From the NCBI GenBank assembly GCA_025331125.1, contig JAOALB010000120.1:49515-113514 (forward strand): 64,000 nt of DNA, in the 5' to 3' direction. Below the pieces are notes generated by a model. The model did no database searches. It had not been told where the DNA came from and worked only from the letters and a program-made list of their open reading frames with translations. The position numbers were made by a program, and so were the translations under genes. Source of the stretch: Mycogone perniciosa (lineage: Eukaryota; Ascomycota; Sordariomycetes; Hypocreales; Hypocreaceae). Shown piece by piece: positions 60,495-64,000 of the stretch; position 1 is the first letter of the stretch; every line of letters begins with the position of its first letter.

Positions 60495-60930
60495 GAGGTT
60501 GAAAAATATATACAGCAAGCCTTAAAGTATATACAGTTAAATCTAAACGCAAAAATAACTACTGTTGCGCGAGAATTTGCGGTTCCGCGGAATCGCCTTT
60601 CACAATATATCTCTAGCATTCCATTAAGATCTAGATACCTAGCAGCTAACACTAAGCTAAGCTAAAAGGAAGAAACTGCTTTATACCTTTATATTAATCG
60701 GCTAAATGCAGTTAATTTAGCTATATAATTTAAGTTTATTGCAGATACTGTAAATTATATTTTAAAAAAAAGGTCTTTATTATTTTTATTAAAGCTATTA
60801 CCTATAATTAAAACTTCTTAAACTAGCTAGTTTTTTAAGCGATATAAATATATTAAAAAACTTTAAAGAAAGCTAGATTTAAATCGATAAATATTTAAAG
60901 ACTAAGTATTATAACCTAACCCTTTTATAG
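60495..60930 (+). mobile_element. RIP-decayed pogo/Fot1-type DDE transposase remnant (N-terminal HTH)
   Basis: Conceptual translation from 60495 reads EVEKYIQQALKYIQL, then ITTVAREFAVPRNRL and SRYLAANTKLS, the helix-turn-helix start of fungal pogo-like transposases. The frame is then repeatedly broken by stop codons, mostly TAA at positions where relatives carry Gln or Arg, as RIP would produce. Resemblance fades after about 60930, where the DDE domain should continue. Only about 145 codons remain. Confidence 0.6.
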
Positions 60931-61313
60931 CCGCATAAAGGGTCCAGGGCGGTATATACCTTAAAAGAATAATAGAACAAACGTTTAATTAAAAAGGATT
61001 ACTTAAATTACTGTAAATGATATATTATTTAAATTATAGAATATAAGTTAAAGTAATTAATATATTGAAATAACAAGGTTATACTAAACCTTATTTATAT
61101 ACAGCTTCTAGGAAGCTGTATACAACGCAGCAATAAGGAAATAACTAAGAGTCTAATTGGGTTAATAATAAATAAACAATTGAATTGTAAATGATTTAAT
61201 AGCTAGAAGCTATAGAATATCTAGTGTATATGCGGCCAGTATAAAAGTAATTATATAAACAATAGCTTTATTTTTTATAATAGTCCTCTAACTAAATAAT
61301 AGGAATGCAGTAG
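60931..61313. repeat. AT-rich DNA between two element remnants
   Basis: No recognisable protein remains, apart from a possible continuation of the transposase. Composition is strongly AT-rich with a brief GC patch near 60940-60960. Confidence 0.5.
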
Positions 61314-64000
61314 TGTTACGACCCGAACAAACGGCCTATGCATATACACGTTATATATTGATACACGTGACCTGGACCGATAGCCAGATCGCGGTCCCCG
61401 GTTCTTATACTATAGTCCGCGCTCTTAAAGGATCAGTCTATAACTCAAGGACAATCGGTCCTCAGTATATCTCCTTTATATATATACAACTGGCTTGTCA
61501 CTCATTTAGTATAGTTATTTAGACAGTTATTAATAAATTACATTTACTAGAACCGCCTATTCTATAGAATTATAATTATATTACTTTACTTAATATTTAT
61601 CTTTAACCTCTCTGTTAATATAAACCTATAAACCTCGGTTTAACTGTTAAGAATTAACCTGGATTGTTATATATTAACGACTCTTGTTTAGAAGGCTACT
61701 GAGAATCCTAAGCAATACTGTAAATATATCCGCTGCAGTATCCTCTTTTAACACTCTACCCTCTATTCTACTTTTTCGCCAGGTATAGAATAATAATAGA
61801 GATAATAATATAAATAGAAGTAAAGATAAAGATAAAGTCAATAAAATGGAACGACTATATATTTATATAAAGGAAGCCTTCTAATATATAAAAGCTAACT
61901 GTATAGAATAGGAGTAACGCTACTAATACTTAATTACTAAAAATATAAAACTTTAGCAGATAATCTAATAACAGCAAGCAACTATTATAAACTTATAGAA
62001 TTAGGCCTTACCTGCTCTAAGCCCTATACTAAACTATAAAGGGAACTGACCTTTAAAGGACTTAAAAGAGTCACTTAAAATATAACCCTTTAAGCCTTTT
62101 AATAAAAGTACTATAGCACTTTAACTATTTCTTACTTAATTATATAACTACTTTACCTACTTTTTAATTAACTTTATTATAGAGACTAGTAAAGTCTTTT
62201 TAACTGCTGGCTAACTTAAAGGAAATACTTTAAAGTAGTTTAAACCTATTTAAAGGGATTACTTTAATAATAAAAGTAAAGCCGATAAGTAAATATAGTT
62301 TATATTCACTAGCTATAATTAATTTAAAAAAAAATTAAAGAATATTTCTAATAATATTAATAAAGAATATACTATAAAAAATAAATTTATAAACTTAATC
62401 TAGAAAAAAAGATACTTTAACTATATTATATACTTTAAAAACTATACTTTTAAAGTTAAATAGGGAAACTTTGCCTTTATTAAACTCTTTTATAATAGAT
62501 TTAAGCCAAAAGTTAAAAGGGAAACTTATAAATTCTTTTGCAATAAAGGTATTATTAAGTTTATTAAAAAATATATAAATATAGATAATTTACTTTATAA
62601 ACTGTATTTAAATATAGAGAAAAAATAATAGTAATCTAGATAAATTTATAAATATAAAGGATATATAAACTAAGGCAAAAAATAATAAAAATATATCGCC
62701 AGCTTTAATAATAAAAAACTTAGTTAAATAGATTTAAATGCTATTTAAAAGGGAAAGGTAAAGGTTATTTATTATAACTATAATAAGCTAGGATATATTT
62801 TAAAGGACTATAAAGCTTTATAAAAGCTAAAAATTAATAAACTTTAAAAGCCTATACTAAAACTTAAATAAAAAGTTAATATAGTTTTAAAGACTATTAA
62901 TTATATATTATTTAACTAAACTATATATTATAATAATAGCTGCCTTATTTATAAATCTAATAAACATAAAAGCAGATAATACCTAAAACAACTTAAAAAG
63001 ATATTTATAATAAACTAAAGGGGATATTAATTAAAACTTAAATCTTTAATTCTTAAAAGTATATTTAAAAAAGATAAAGTAAATAAGTATTTACTATACC
63101 TAGACAGTTTAATAGAATAAAACTTAAACTTTAATTATATAAAGTTAAATAGGGATAATAGTATTTTAAATAAATAAATAGTTATTATAATCGATAATTA
63201 ATATTTTAATTAAATTACTGTAGGCAATAAAAAATAAATTAGCAGCAGTAACTTTAACGATAAAGATAAGGATAACCCTTTATAATATAGACTATTACTA
63301 TATAGTACTATACTTTTAGAACCAGAAAATATACTATCTATAAACAGTAACCTTAAAGGTAAACTAAACAAATATTACCTAAACTTAATTAAAAGAGTTA
63401 CTATAAATATATAATAAAACAGGATAAAGCTATATTTATATAGATAGCTTTATATATAAAATAAAGCTAATAATAAAATAGCTATTAAAGCTATCCCAGC
63501 TATTTTAACTATATATAAAGAACTAGTATACTTTTATATATAAAGAGACTATACTATAAATAACCCTATTTATAAAAGGCACTATATTATATTCTAGGTT
63601 ATTTATATTATATATAAATATATAATATACTTTTAAGAAAAAGTAAAATATAATATATTCTTAATTAAAATCCTATTTTACTTTATAAAATAAATATAAG
63701 ATTATAATACTTTTAAAGAATAAATTATAACTATATAGTATTAAGACTTTAAAATTATTATTATTAAACTAAATACTAAAACCTTAAAAGAATATTATTA
63801 GCTATAAGGATTTAAAGGATATAAATCTAAAAGATATTATATTTACTGCCAGGAAAAATTAATAAAATAGTACTTCTACTATAATAAAAGGTTTAAATAT
63901 AATTAATAACACTATTTAAAGTATAATAGCTTAAAGTATATTATATATAAGCGAAATAAGTTAAAGGAATAGTATATATAATAAGCTAATAATACTTTAT
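61314..64000 (+). mobile_element. RIP-decayed LTR retrotransposon, cut by the window end
   Basis: A possible 5' LTR begins TGTTACGACCC at 61314 and is less AT-biased to about 61520. A gag-like frame may start with the ATG at 61849. At 62770-62814 a zinc-knuckle spacing (x2, x4, x4) is seen in which the four metal-ligand positions are all TAT (Tyr), preceded by a basic Lys-rich stretch. This fits C-to-T and G-to-A mutation on both strands. Stop codons riddle every frame. Downstream to 64000 only fragments of pol-like reading could be guessed. Whether the element is Copia or Gypsy type is unresolved, and the 3' LTR is outside the window. Confidence 0.6.

Overview
The window is nuclear DNA from a filamentous ascomycete, most likely a Sordariomycete and possibly Hypocreales. 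The evidence is short introns of about 50-80 bp with GT..AG ends and CTAAC/CTGAC branch points, C-rich third codon positions in housekeeping genes, intron-bearing tRNA genes, and strongly AT-rich blocks whose decay matches repeat-induced point mutation (RIP). Species cannot be settled by reading. Splice models were made by hand; for every intact gene the exon lengths sum to a whole number of codons.

Positions 1-38,500 are mostly conserved core genes. In order: a DCAF4-type WD40 gene (-), the plasma-membrane proton ATPase PMA1 (-), a 9.8 kb stretch with no credible gene, an Nrd1/Seb1-type transcription-termination factor (-), mitochondrial citrate synthase (+) and, next on the same strand, a Yhm2-type mitochondrial citrate/2-oxoglutarate carrier (+). 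A broken GIY-YIG-like gene, two tRNA-Ser(GCU) genes and one tRNA-Gly(UCC) gene follow. A WD40 protein of about 1,009 residues with an N-terminal SUMO-interaction-like motif lies between two AT-rich blocks; it may be the Raf1/DIM-9-type DCAF of heterochromatin formation. A peroxisomal acyl-CoA synthetase (-) ends this part.

Positions 38,500-49,000 hold a MARVEL-domain membrane protein, O-acetylhomoserine sulfhydrylase, a Yvc1-type vacuolar TRP cation channel and a cytochrome P450, all on the plus strand.

From 49 kb the window becomes accessory in character. It holds a 5'-truncated LINE with a perfect 14-bp target-site duplication, a CorA-like transporter with a GIN in place of the GMN signature, a wrecked LysM/hevein chitinase fused to a 2EXR fragment, an apparently intact fungal Tse2-like ADP-ribosyltransferase gene, and a six-cysteine secreted protein with an 11-nt exon. 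The last 3.5 kb is AT-rich transposon debris: a pogo/Fot1-type transposase remnant and an LTR element whose zinc-knuckle Cys and His positions all read as Tyr. This looks like a core-to-accessory, possibly subtelomeric, boundary.

A short palindromic motif, TACGGAGTA/TACTCCGTA, recurs dozens of times in the intergenic DNA of the whole window and is absent from the exons I read.
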